DNA from: Micromonospora gifhornensis
GTDB lineage: Bacteria; Actinomycetota; Actinomycetes; Mycobacteriales; Micromonosporaceae
Length of the DNA stretch: 64,000 bases
Reading direction: 5' to 3'
Assembly (NCBI RefSeq): GCF_016863515.1
Contig: NZ_BOPA01000019.1
Span: 1 to 64,000 of the forward strand
Shown: piece after piece, positions 8,347-16,364 of the stretch
How the letters are laid out: each line of letters starts with the position of its first letter
Position numbering within the stretch: position 1 is the stretch's first letter
Translations under genes and position numbers: made by a program
The notes under the pieces: generated by a model
What the model saw: only the letters and a program-made list of their open reading frames with translations
Told to the model about the DNA's origin: nothing
The model's database searches: none

Positions 8347-8595
8347 AGGGGCGCTCGCGGCGGCCGGTCTGCGCGTCGTCCGCGCGACCACGTCGGGTGC
8401 GCACGCCGCAAATCCGGGTGCTGCGACCCCACAGCGCCGGCGGCGGCATGACCTGTGCGGCCCGCCACCTGCCCGGTCGGCCGCCGCGAGCGGCCTACGG
8501 GGAAAGGGTAGCCGGGTGAGAAGAACCACACAATGCGAATATTGAGGCCGGTCACGTGCGGTGCGTACTCGCCGCGGAGTGTCAGGCCCCCCGCG

Positions 8596-8601
8596 TACCG
8601 T
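8596..8601 (+). promoter_or_regulatory. -10 element of uvrB (leaderless architecture)
   Basis: TACCGT lies exactly 7 nt before ATG 8609, placing transcription start at or next to the start codon. No separate Shine-Dalgarno is needed or seen. I see no convincing LexA-type palindrome nearby. Confidence 0.5.
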
Positions 8602-8608
8602 GGATGGT

Positions 8609-10717
8609 ATGGCGCTCGACATTCCCCGGCTCGACGGTCGCTTCAAGGTCATCAGCGAGTTCCAGCCGGCCGGCGACCAGCCGGCCGCGATCGACGAGCT
8701 GGAGCGGCGGGTGCGTCGCGGCGACCGGCACACGGTGCTGCTCGGCGCGACCGGCACCGGCAAGAGCGCCACCACCGCCTGGTTGATCGAGCGGATGCAG
8801 CGCCCCACGTTGGTGCTGGCGCCCAACAAGACGCTCTGCGCGCAGCTTGCCAAGGAGTTCAGCGAGCTGCTGCCGGACAACGCGGTGGAATATTTCGTCT
8901 CCTACTACGACTACTACCAGCCCGAGGCGTACATTCCGCAGACCGACACCTACATCGAGAAGGATTCCTCGGTCAACGAGGAGGTCGAGCGGCTGCGGCA
9001 CTCGGCGACGATGTCGTTGCTGACCCGCCGCGACGTGGTGGTGGTGGCCACCGTGTCGGCGATCTACGGCCTCGGCACGCCGGAGGAATATCTCGATCGG
9101 GCGGTGCGGGTCGCCGTCGGCCAGGAGCTGGATCGCGACCAGTTGCTGCGTCGGCTCGTCGACATCCAGTACACCCGCAACGACATGGCCTTCCAGCGCG
9201 GCACGTTCCGGGTCCGCGGCGACACGCTGGAGATCATTCCCGCGTACGAGGAACTGGCCGTCCGGATCGAGCTCTTCGGTGACGAGGTGGAGAAGCTCTA
9301 CTACCTCAACCCGCTCACCGGTGACGTGGTGCGCGAGGTGGAGAACCTGCTGATCTTCCCGGCGACGCACTACGCGGCCGGGCCGCAGCGGATGGAGCGG
9401 GCGATCCGCGACATCGAGACCGAGCTGGCCGAGCGGCTGGCCGAGCTGGAGCGCCAGGGCAAGCTGCTGGAGGCGCAGCGGTTGCGGATGCGCACCACGT
9501 ACGACATCGAGATGATGCGGCAGGTCGGTTTCTGCTCCGGCATCGAGAACTACTCGATGCACATCGACGGGCGGTTGCCTGGCAGTCCGCCGCACTGCCT
9601 GCTCGACTACTTCCCCGACGACTTCCTCACCGTCATCGACGAGTCGCACGTGACCATCCCGCAGATCGGCGGCATGTACGAAGGCGACGCCTCCCGCAAG
9701 CGGATGCTCATCGACCACGGTTTCCGGCTGCCCAGCGCCGCCGACAACCGGCCGTTGCGGTTCGACGAGTTCCTGGAGCGGGTCGGTCAGATGGTGTTCC
9801 TGTCGGCGACTCCGGGGCCGTGGGAGCTGGAGCACGCCCAGGGCGAGTTCGTCGAGCAGGTGATCCGCCCGACCGGTCTGGTGGATCCGGAGGTCGTGAT
9901 CAAGCCCACCAAGGGCCAGATCGACGACCTGATGCACGAGATCAAACTGCGGACCGAGCGCGACGAGCGGGTCCTGGTCACCACGTTGACCAAGAAGATG
10001 GCCGAGGATCTGTCGGATTATCTGCTGGAGAACGGCATCCGGGTGCGTTACCTGCACTCCGAGGTCGACACGTTGCGCCGGGTGGAGCTGCTGCGGGAGC
10101 TGCGGCGGGGCGACTACGACGTGCTGGTCGGCATCAACCTGCTGCGGGAGGGTCTCGACCTGCCGGAGGTCTCGCTGGTGGCGATCCTCGACGCGGACAA
10201 GGAAGGCTTCCTGCGCAGCGGCCGGTCGCTGATCCAGACCATCGGTCGGGCGGCCCGCAACGTCTCCGGTCAGGTCCACATGTACGCCGACAAGATCACA
10301 CCGTCGATGGCGGACGCGATCGACGAGACGAACCGGCGTCGGGCCAAGCAGATCGCGCACAACGAGGCGCACGGCATCTCACCCGAGCCGCTGCGGAAAA
10401 AGATCCACGACATTCTCGACGACATCTACCGCGAGGCGGAGGACATCGAGGCGACCCGGGTGGGCGGTGCGGTGCGGCAACTGTCCCGGGGCAAGGCACC
10501 GGTGAAGGAGACCCGCAGTCGGGTCCGGGCCGGTGCCGGCACGCCTGCTCGGGAAGGCATGGCGCGGGCGGAGTTGGCGCAGCTCATCCAGGACCTCAGC
10601 GACCAGATGCTGGCCGCCGCGCGGGAGCTTCAGTTCGAGTTGGCCGCCCGGATCCGCGACGAGGTCTCGGAGCTGAAGAAGGAGCTGCGGGGGATGGACG
10701 CGGCCGGCGTGCGGTGA
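8609..10717 (+). CDS. uvrB: Excinuclease ABC subunit UvrB
   Basis: A 702-residue DNA helicase-like subunit of nucleotide excision repair, which verifies damage handed over by UvrA and recruits UvrC. Walker A is GATGTGKS (46-53). The beta-hairpin region with [12 protein letters not shown] follows near 100. DESH (Walker B) appears in [14 protein letters not shown] (about 350), and helicase motif VI in the [10 protein letters not shown] segment (about 555). A C-terminal UVR motif ([20 protein letters not shown], about 670-690) is the UvrC contact. Length is normal. ATG 8609 is chosen over an upstream in-frame ATG (8561) because family similarity starts here and a -10 motif sits 7 nt before it. 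Confidence 0.97.
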   Translation: MALDIPRLDGRFKVISEFQPAGDQPAAIDELERRVRRGDRHTVLLGATGTGKSATTAWLIERMQRPTLVLAPNKTLCAQLAKEFSELLPDNAVEYFVSYYDYYQPEAYIPQTDTYIEKDSSVNEEVERLRHSATMSLLTRRDVVVVATVSAIYGLGTPEEYLDRAVRVAVGQELDRDQLLRRLVDIQYTRNDMAFQRGTFRVRGDTLEIIPAYEELAVRIELFGDEVEKLYYLNPLTGDVVREVENLLIFPATHYAAGPQRMERAIRDIETELAERLAELERQGKLLEAQRLRMRTTYDIEMMRQVGFCSGIENYSMHIDGRLPGSPPHCLLDYFPDDFLTVIDESHVTIPQIGGMYEGDASRKRMLIDHGFRLPSAADNRPLRFDEFLERVGQMVFLSATPGPWELEHAQGEFVEQVIRPTGLVDPEVVIKPTKGQIDDLMHEIKLRTERDERVLVTTLTKKMAEDLSDYLLENGIRVRYLHSEVDTLRRVELLRELRRGDYDVLVGINLLREGLDLPEVSLVAILDADKEGFLRSGRSLIQTIGRAARNVSGQVHMYADKITPSMADAIDETNRRRAKQIAHNEAHGISPEPLRKKIHDILDDIYREAEDIEATRVGGAVRQLSRGKAPVKETRSRVRAGAGTPAREGMARAELAQLIQDLSDQMLAAARELQFELAARIRDEVSELKKELRGMDAAGVR

Positions 10718-10788
10718 TCCGGGCCGACGGCGCACTTCTCGGTGAAAGCTGATCCGGCCGGGGAGGATAGCGGAATGCGAGCATCCTA

Positions 10789-10817
10789 TTGCGCTGGGTG
10801 ATCGTCGTGCGTACTCT
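10789..10817 (+). promoter_or_regulatory. Promoter of the Scr1-type regulator gene
   Basis: TTGCGC (10789-10794) and TACTCT (10812-10817) are separated by exactly 17 bp. A GGGGAGG ribosome-binding site follows at 10826-10832, just before ATG 10838. Confidence 0.5.
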
Positions 10818-10837
10818 CCCTGCGTGGGGAGGCGGGA

Positions 10838-11692
10838 ATGCCGTTGCCAACGAGTCCGGTCATTCGACGAGCGCGGCTCGGAGCCGAGCTGCGACAGCTG
10901 CGGCGACGAGAGACATTGACACTGGAACAGGTGTGTGACCGGCTCGGTTGGGCATCCACTTCCAAGCTGTCCCGCATCGAGTTGGGGCAGAGCCGCCCCG
11001 ATCTGGCCGACGTGCTGGATCTGCTCGACATCTACCAGGTGCCGCCGTCGCAACGCGATGCGTTGATCGTCATCGCCCGCGACGCCGCGACCAGCCGCGG
11101 CTGGTGGAAGGCGCTGGGCGAGATGGGGGAGCGGCAGCGCACCTACGCCGAGCTCGAAGCCGGCGCGGCGGGCATAGTGGAATACCAGCCCTGCGTCGTG
11201 CCGGGTCTACTTCAGAGCCCGGCGTACGCCCGCCTGCGCATCGCCGCCGGTCAGCTCATCGATCCCCAGGTGGATGTGGAGGCCGACCTGCGGGCCCGGT
11301 CGGCCCGGCACGCGGTGCTGCGTCGGGTCGAGCCGCCGCGCTACACGGCGCTGATCACCGAGGTGGCCTGCGCGTCGGCCGGTGATCCCGTCGAGGTCTG
11401 GCGCGGTCAACTGCGGCACCTGCTCGACCTGACCGAGTTGCCGCACGTGACGATCCGGCTGTTGCCGAGCGGGGCCGGGGCCGGGCCGCTGCCGCTGACT
11501 CCGTTCTCCTCCTACTCCTTCCCCGATCCGGCCGATCCTCGGACGGTGATGCTGGAGGCGCTGACCACGGACGTGCGGTTGACCACCGCGACCGACGTCG
11601 ACCGGTACGAGCGGATGACGCAGCAACTGCTGGAAGCGGCGTTGCCGGAGCAGGAGACGGCACGGGTGCTGGCCGGCTGGCTCGACGGGTGA
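10838..11692 (+). CDS. XRE-family regulator with DUF5753 domain (Scr1-type)
   Basis: A 284-residue transcriptional regulator. An N-terminal helix-turn-helix (about 12-66; LTLEQVCDRLGWASTSKLSR contains the recognition helix) is followed by a DUF5753 domain from about 95, recognised by EYQPCVVPGLLQSPAYAR and the ending PEQETARVLAGWL. Such proteins are abundant in actinobacteria and usually paired with a short DUF397 gene. None is adjacent here, so this is an orphan member. Start ATG follows a strong GGGGAGG. It converges on the next gene across two hairpins. Confidence 0.9.
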   Translation: MPLPTSPVIRRARLGAELRQLRRRETLTLEQVCDRLGWASTSKLSRIELGQSRPDLADVLDLLDIYQVPPSQRDALIVIARDAATSRGWWKALGEMGERQRTYAELEAGAAGIVEYQPCVVPGLLQSPAYARLRIAAGQLIDPQVDVEADLRARSARHAVLRRVEPPRYTALITEVACASAGDPVEVWRGQLRHLLDLTELPHVTIRLLPSGAGAGPLPLTPFSSYSFPDPADPRTVMLEALTTDVRLTTATDVDRYERMTQQLLEAALPEQETARVLAGWLDG

Positions 11693-11699
11693 GCTGGGT

Positions 11700-11752
11700 G
11701 CGTCGGCACCTCGCCCGGCGCCCCCGTAGCCCGTCGGGAGTGGTGCCGACGC
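11700..11752 (+). terminator. Hairpin after the Scr1-type regulator
   Basis: GCGTCGGCACC (11700-11710) is complementary to GGTGCCGACGC (11742-11752). The 31-nt interval is itself GC-rich. It starts 8 bp after the stop codon. Confidence 0.55.
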
Positions 11753-11781
11753 GAGGCGCAGGATAGGCGAGGGGTACGACA

Positions 11782-11808
11782 GAACTCCGACGCCGGAGTT
11801 CGGCGTCG
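11782..11808. terminator. Two overlapping, mutually exclusive hairpins
   Basis: GAACTCCG-ACGC-CGGAGTTC (11782-11801) and CGACGCCG-GAGTT-CGGCGTCG (11788-11808) are both perfect 8-bp stems that share bases and cannot form together. They lie in the gap between two convergent genes, 14 bp beyond the monooxygenase-like stop. A bidirectional terminator is the simplest reading. Confidence 0.5.
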
Positions 11809-11822
11809 GTGTCCCGGCGCGG

Positions 11823-12116
11823 TCAGGCCGGCACGTCCATGAAGTGCTCGACCCGGGGCGGGCTGGCGAAGTACGGGCCGATCAACTCCCGCCACCTGAC
11901 GAACCTGTCGCTGGCCCGGAAGTTCTCCTCGTGCGCCTGGACCGAGTCCCATTCGACGAGCAGCACGAAGCGGGAGGGCGATTCGACGCCCCGGGTCATC
12001 CGTACCGAGCGGCAGCCGGGGGTGCCGGCCAACACGGGATGTCCCTCGGCGTACGCGGCGGCGAAGGCGTCTTCCTGGCCGGGTACCACGTCGATCAGCG
12101 CGACCTCAAGAACCAT
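11823..12116 (-). CDS. Antibiotic biosynthesis monooxygenase-like (ABM) domain protein
   Basis: A 97-residue single-domain protein of the dimeric alpha/beta-barrel (ABM) fold: MVLEVALIDVVPGQEDAFAA, then a GCRSVRMTR strand, FVLLVEWDSVQAHEENFR, and a C-terminal helix ending at the interface residues PRVEHF. Members are small cofactor-free oxygenases, heme-degrading enzymes or simply dimeric binding proteins, so the substrate cannot be assigned. ATG 12116 is chosen over an upstream ATG because the fold begins at this Met. No operon partner. Confidence 0.8.
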   Translation of the reverse strand: MVLEVALIDVVPGQEDAFAAAYAEGHPVLAGTPGCRSVRMTRGVESPSRFVLLVEWDSVQAHEENFRASDRFVRWRELIGPYFASPPRVEHFMDVPA

Positions 12117-12209
12117 GCCGGCAGCCTGCCATGGCGGGCCGCGCCGCGGTGGGCGGCCGCCGGCGATTCTCACACCCCGGTCGGGCACGGCGAATGACAC
12201 CTAGCCTCC

Positions 12210-12215
12210 TAGGAT
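12210..12215 (+). promoter_or_regulatory. -10 element upstream of terC
   Basis: TAGGAT (12210-12215) would start transcription near 12223, giving a leader of about 140 nt before the Shine-Dalgarno-led start. An in-frame GTG at 12223 is 7 nt from this hexamer, so a leaderless, about 47-residue longer form is formally possible. Its sequence (Gly/Arg-rich) is unlike TerC proteins. Confidence 0.35.
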
Positions 12216-12363
12216 GCCGAGGGTGGGTGGCTCAGGGCAACCCCGAGGCGGCACCGCTGGACGATCGACGGCTGTCGTACGCCAGAATGGTCGGCGCTCG
12301 GCCCCGTCTCCGGCGAGGCGTGCGTGTGCCGGTTGCTGGGGCCTTGCCAGGAGGATGAGACTG

Positions 12364-13362
12364 TTGAACGTGTCCGGAGTCGTGTGGGCGATCACGCTCG
12401 TCGCGCTGACCGCGGTGCTCCTGGTGGATCTGTTCATCATCGGGCGTCGGCCGCATGAGCCGAGCGTGCGTGAGTCGAGCCTCTGGGTCGCCTTCTACGT
12501 GGGGCTGGCCCTGCTCTTCGGCGTCGGGCTCTGGCTCACCGCCGGGGGGAGCGTGGCCGGGCAGTTCTACACCGGCTGGCTGACCGAGTACAGCCTCTCG
12601 GTGGACAACCTCTTCGTCTTCATGATCATCATGGCCCGTTTCGCGGTGCCCCGGCAGTACCAGCAGAAGGTGCTGCTCGTCGGCATCGTGCTGGCGCTGA
12701 TCATGCGCGGTGGCTTCATCGCGCTGGGCGCGGCGTTGATCTCACAGTTCAGCTGGGTCTTCTACATCTTCGGCGCGTTCCTCATCTACACCGCGATCAA
12801 CCTGGCCCGGCAGGGCGAATCGGCCGAGGACGAGTTCCAGGAGAACGTGCTGATCCGGTGGAGCCGGCGCGCGCTGCCGATCTCCCGAGGCTACGACGCA
12901 GCGCGGCTGACCACCCGGGAGCACGGCCGCCGGATGTTCACCCCGATGCTCATCGTCATGATCGCGATCGGGACGACCGACCTGCTCTTCGCGCTGGACT
13001 CGATTCCGGCGATCTTCGGCATCACCCACGAGCCGTACCTCGTCTTCACCGCAAACGTCTTCGCGTTGATGGGGCTGCGGCAGCTGTACTTCCTGCTCGG
13101 CGGACTGCTGAACCGCCTGATCTACCTGAGCTACGGCCTGGCCGTGGTGCTCGGTTTCATCGGGGTCAAGCTCATCCTGGAGGCGCTGGCGGAGAACTCG
13201 TTGTTCTTCCTCAACGGTGGCGAGCCAGTGGGTTGGGCGCCGCACATCCCGATCTGGCTGTCCCTGCTGGCGATCGTGGGCATCCTGGCCGTGGCGACGG
13301 TGGCCAGCCTGGTGAAGTCGTCGCGGGACCGGCGACGCGATCTCACCGGGGCAGGACGCTGA
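12364..13362 (+). CDS. TerC family integral membrane protein
   Basis: A membrane protein of about 332 residues with eight or nine predicted hydrophobic segments. TerC proteins are linked to tellurite resistance and, in studied bacteria, to manganese export or metal loading of exported proteins. The diagnostic acidic residues are present in SLSVDNLFVFMII (about 75-90) and in the second half in TTDLLFALDSIPAIFG (about 200-215). GGAGG at 12350-12354 fits TTG 12364 (9 nt) better than ATG 12355, which directly abuts it. A hydrophilic loop (GESAEDEFQENV) divides the halves. No adjacent ter genes, so a housekeeping metal role is more likely than a tellurite operon. Confidence 0.9.
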   Translation: MNVSGVVWAITLVALTAVLLVDLFIIGRRPHEPSVRESSLWVAFYVGLALLFGVGLWLTAGGSVAGQFYTGWLTEYSLSVDNLFVFMIIMARFAVPRQYQQKVLLVGIVLALIMRGGFIALGAALISQFSWVFYIFGAFLIYTAINLARQGESAEDEFQENVLIRWSRRALPISRGYDAARLTTREHGRRMFTPMLIVMIAIGTTDLLFALDSIPAIFGITHEPYLVFTANVFALMGLRQLYFLLGGLLNRLIYLSYGLAVVLGFIGVKLILEALAENSLFFLNGGEPVGWAPHIPIWLSLLAIVGILAVATVASLVKSSRDRRRDLTGAGR

Positions 13363-13363
13363 C

Positions 13364-13453
13364 GCGAGGCCGCCGGCGGGCGCAGCGCGGGTCGGCCGTG
13401 GTGAGGATGCGAGGCCGCCGGCGGGCTCAGCGTAGGTCGGCGGTGGTGAGGTC
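13364..13453. repeat. Tandem duplication of 45 bp
   Basis: Two adjacent 45-bp copies (13364-13408, 13409-13453) differ at only a few bases. The right copy contains the last codons (TTADLR) and stop of the beta-lactamase-like gene. The left copy is a decayed duplicate still readable on the minus strand as TTADPR without the stop. Confidence 0.8.
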
Positions 13454-14302
13454 GTGGCGAGCCTGCCAGACCTGCGCCGAGATGTCGGCGACCAGTTCGC
13501 GGGCGTCGGCATCGGTGTCCTGGCTGCGCTGATCGTCGTCGAGCGACGTGGTGGTGCAGACGACGAGCAGGTACGGGGCGGTGTCGTCGGGGAAGACCAC
13601 GGCGGCACCGTGCCGGACGCCGCGTACCCAGCCGTTCTTGTGAGCCAGCCGGGTGCCGGCCGGCAGCCCTTCGGCGATGTCCTGCCGGATCTGCTGCCCG
13701 CAGAGCACGTCGAGCATCGCCGCGCAGCCGGCCGGTGAGGCGATCGGTCCGGGCCGGGTGACGCCGGTGGCGACGGCGTCGAGCAGGGCGGCCAGGTCGG
13801 CGGCGGTGACCAGGTTGCTGATCCCGGCCTCCCGGGCGGCGAAGTCCTCGATGCCCCGCCTGGTGACGCTGTGCCGGGCACCGACGCGCGCCCAGATCTC
13901 CGCCACGGCGGGCAGCCCGACGTGCTCGATGAGCAGGTTCGTGGCGAGATTGCTGGATCGTACGATCATCCGCTCGGCGAGCCACCGCAGCGGCACCCGC
14001 TGGCCGAGTCGATCCCAGACCTCGGTGTCGTTGTCGTACGCCGGGGCGCAGGAGAAGGGGGCGGCGCCCGCGCGGGCCGAGGTGAACAGGTTCGTCACCT
14101 CGATCGTGGTGTCCAGGTCCGGGCCGTCGGTCTCCGCCGTGTGGTGCACCGCGGCGAACACTGCCAGTTTCATCGTGCTCGCCGCGTAGTGGGTGACCTC
14201 GGCGTGTCGGGTCCAGGTGGGCGGCGCGCCGAGCCGACCCGCGTACACCGAGATCGTCCCGGGCACCTCATCGAGTCGCGCGTCCAACCCGTCGAAGATC
14301 AC
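13427..14302 (-). CDS. Class A beta-lactamase-like serine hydrolase
   Basis: A 291-residue protein of the class A beta-lactamase/transpeptidase fold. The SxxK motif is STMK (Ser42-Lys45), the second motif is SSN (116-118, in place of SDN), and the third is KNG (222-224, in place of KTG). The omega-loop glutamate is not certain. No signal peptide or membrane segment is visible, unlike secreted beta-lactamases, so it may act inside the cell on an unknown amide or ester. Start GTG 14302 is supported by TACCCT 6 nt upstream. Resistance should not be assumed from the fold. Confidence 0.85.
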   Translation of the reverse strand: MIFDGLDARLDEVPGTISVYAGRLGAPPTWTRHAEVTHYAASTMKLAVFAAVHHTAETDGPDLDTTIEVTNLFTSARAGAAPFSCAPAYDNDTEVWDRLGQRVPLRWLAERMIVRSSNLATNLLIEHVGLPAVAEIWARVGARHSVTRRGIEDFAAREAGISNLVTAADLAALLDAVATGVTRPGPIASPAGCAAMLDVLCGQQIRQDIAEGLPAGTRLAHKNGWVRGVRHGAAVVFPDDTAPYLLVVCTTTSLDDDQRSQDTDADARELVADISAQVWQARHDLTTADLR

Positions 14303-14308
14303 CCGCCG

Positions 14309-14314
14309 AGGGTA
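14309..14314 (-). promoter_or_regulatory. -10 element of the beta-lactamase-like gene (leaderless)
   Basis: On the minus strand TACCCT ends 6 nt before GTG 14302, and no Shine-Dalgarno is present. Confidence 0.45.
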
Positions 14315-14318
14315 ACGG

Positions 14319-14371
14319 AAAGGAAGGGCCCCTTCTTACCGTCTGGTGAGGTGAAGGGGCCCCTTCTTAAC
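14319..14371. repeat. 53-bp bipartite palindromic repeat, copy 1
   Basis: Two GC-palindrome modules, AAAGGAAGGGCCCCTTCTTA (from 14319) and GAAGGGGCCCCTTCTTAAC (14353-14371), separated by 14 bp. The same unit occurs inverted at 50100-50152 with the same 53-bp length (43 of 53 positions equal by hand alignment). It begins 13 bp beyond the typA stop. Confidence 0.8.
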
Positions 14372-14384
14372 ATCCGTGCGAGGG

Positions 14385-16253
14385 TCAGCCGGCGTGCTTG
14401 CGGCGGGCGGTGGCGCGGGCCCGCTGGGTCTGGTCGAGGGTCACCTTGCGGATGCGTACGGCGGCCGGGGTGACCTCGACGCACTCGTCCTCGCGGCAGA
14501 ACTCCAGGGCCTGCTCCAGCGACAGCTTGCGCGGCGGGATCAGCTTCTCGGTCTCGTCAGCGGTCGACGAGCGCATGTTGGTGAGCTTCTTCTCCTTGGT
14601 GATGTTGACGTCCATGTCGTCGGAGCGGGAGTTCTCCCCGACGATCATGCCCTCGTACACCTCGGTGCCGGGCTCGACGAAGAGCTGGCCGCGTTCCTGG
14701 AGGTTGGTCATCGCGAACGCGGTGACGCTGCCGGCCCGGTCGGCGACCAGCGAGCCGTTGTTACGGGTACGCAGCTCGCCGAACCAGGGCTCGTAGGACT
14801 CGAAGACGTGGTGCAGGATGCCGGTGCCCCGGGTCTCGGTGAGGAACTCGGTGCGGAAGCCGATCAGGCCGCGCGCCGGGACCAGCCACTCCATCCGGAT
14901 CCAGCCGGTGCCGTGGTTGACCAGCTGCTCCATCCGGCCCTTGCGGGTGGCCAGCAGCTGGGTGATCGCGCCGAGGTATTCGTCCGGGGCGTCGATGGTC
15001 AGCCGCTCCACCGGCTCACAGGTCTTGCCGTCGATCTCCCGGGTCACCACCTGGGGCTTGCCGACGGTCAGCTCGAAGGACTCGCGGCGCATCTGCTCGA
15101 CCAGGATGGCCAGCGCCAGTTCGCCTCGGCCCTGGACCTCCCAGGCGTCCGGTCGCTCGGTGGGCAGCACCCGCAGCGAGACGTTGCCGACGAGTTCCTT
15201 GTCCAGGCGGTCCTTGACCATCCGGGCGGTGACCTTGGCACCCTTGACCCGGCCGACCAGCGGCGAGTTGTTGGTGCCGATGGTCATCGAGATCGCCGGC
15301 TCGTCGACGGTGATCAGCGGCAGCGGCTGCGGGTTCTCCGCGTCGGCCAGCGTCTCGCCGATCATGATCTCGGGGATGCCGGCGACCGCGATGATGTCGC
15401 CCGGCCCGGCCGAGTTGGCGGGCTTGCGCTCCAGGCCCTCGGTCATCAGCAGCTCGGAGATGCGTACCCGCTGGGTGCTGCCGTCGGTGCGGCACCAGAC
15501 CACGGTCTGGCCCTTGGCGATGGTGCCCTGCCGGACCCGGCACAGCGCCAGTCGGCCGAGGAACGGGGAGGCGTCGAGGTTGGTGACGTGGGCCTGCAGC
15601 GGCGCCTGCTCGTCGTAGGCGGGCGGCGGGATGGTGTCCAGCAGGGTACGGAACAACGGCTCCAGGCTGGTGCTGTCCTGCGGCACGGAGCCGTCGGCGG
15701 GCTGGGTCAGCGAGGCGATGCCGTCGCGGGCGCAGGCGTAGACGATCGGGAAGTCGATCTGCGACTCGTCGGCGTCCAGGTCGAGGAAGAGTTCGTACGC
15801 CTCGTCGACGACCTCTTTGATCCGGGCGTCCGGACGGTCCACCTTGTTGATCACCAGGATGATCGGCATGCGGGCCTTGAGGGCCTTGCGGAGCACGAAC
15901 CGGGTCTGCGGCAGCGGGCCCTCGCTGGCGTCGACCAGCAGCACCACGCCGTCGACCATGGTCAACCCGCGTTCCACCTCGCCACCGAAGTCGGCGTGAC
16001 CGGGGGTGTCGATGATGTTGATGGTGACCGGGTCGGAGCCGTCGGCGGGCAGGTAGCGCACGCCGGTGTTCTTGGCCAGGATGGTGATGCCTTTTTCTCG
16101 TTCGAGGTCCATCGAGTCCATCACCCGCTCGGTCACCTCGCCCCGGGCGCCGTAGGCGCCGGCCTGCCGCAACATGGCATCGACCAGGGTGGTCTTGCCG
16201 TGGTCGACGTGAGCGATGATGGCGACGTTGCGGAGGTCGGTGCGAAGCTGCAT
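14385..16253 (-). CDS. typA: Translational GTPase TypA/BipA
   Basis: A 622-residue ribosome-binding GTPase needed for ribosome assembly or translation under stress and cold. G1 is AHVDHGKTT (14-22), G3 DTPGHADF near 75, G4 NKVDRPDA near 132. An EF-Tu-like domain 2, EF-G-like domains (III and V), and the BipA-specific C-terminal domain with a conserved Lys/Arg-rich end follow. GGAGG 9 nt upstream selects the second Met of MELMQLRTD (ATG 16253). Length is standard (about 610-630). Confidence 0.96.
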   Translation of the reverse strand: MQLRTDLRNVAIIAHVDHGKTTLVDAMLRQAGAYGARGEVTERVMDSMDLEREKGITILAKNTGVRYLPADGSDPVTINIIDTPGHADFGGEVERGLTMVDGVVLLVDASEGPLPQTRFVLRKALKARMPIILVINKVDRPDARIKEVVDEAYELFLDLDADESQIDFPIVYACARDGIASLTQPADGSVPQDSTSLEPLFRTLLDTIPPPAYDEQAPLQAHVTNLDASPFLGRLALCRVRQGTIAKGQTVVWCRTDGSTQRVRISELLMTEGLERKPANSAGPGDIIAVAGIPEIMIGETLADAENPQPLPLITVDEPAISMTIGTNNSPLVGRVKGAKVTARMVKDRLDKELVGNVSLRVLPTERPDAWEVQGRGELALAILVEQMRRESFELTVGKPQVVTREIDGKTCEPVERLTIDAPDEYLGAITQLLATRKGRMEQLVNHGTGWIRMEWLVPARGLIGFRTEFLTETRGTGILHHVFESYEPWFGELRTRNNGSLVADRAGSVTAFAMTNLQERGQLFVEPGTEVYEGMIVGENSRSDDMDVNITKEKKLTNMRSSTADETEKLIPPRKLSLEQALEFCREDECVEVTPAAVRIRKVTLDQTQRARATARRKHAG

Positions 16254-16364
16254 GAGTTCCATCCTCCCGCCTGTGCCGACGAGTTGCCGCGTCGGGGTCG
16301 CCGATGGGCGAGTGCGCTGCGCCACATGTCGGTGCTGTCACACTGACGGGGCAGCCTTGCTGAG

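Noticed and set aside
8347-8880. Upstream extension of the two-repeat membrane protein into uvrB
   Set aside because: The extra 178 codons run antisense through the start of uvrB and encode unrelated Arg/Ser-rich sequence.
12216-12363. Possible manganese (yybP-ykoY-like) riboswitch before terC
   Set aside because: TerC genes can carry this riboswitch, but I could not match its conserved core in the leader, only a small CTCaGGG/CCCcGAG hairpin.
14376-16346. A 656-codon open frame antisense to typA
   Set aside because: Its product is Gly/Ala/Leu-rich with no recognisable domain, while the opposite strand is a complete TypA. High GC makes long antisense frames common.
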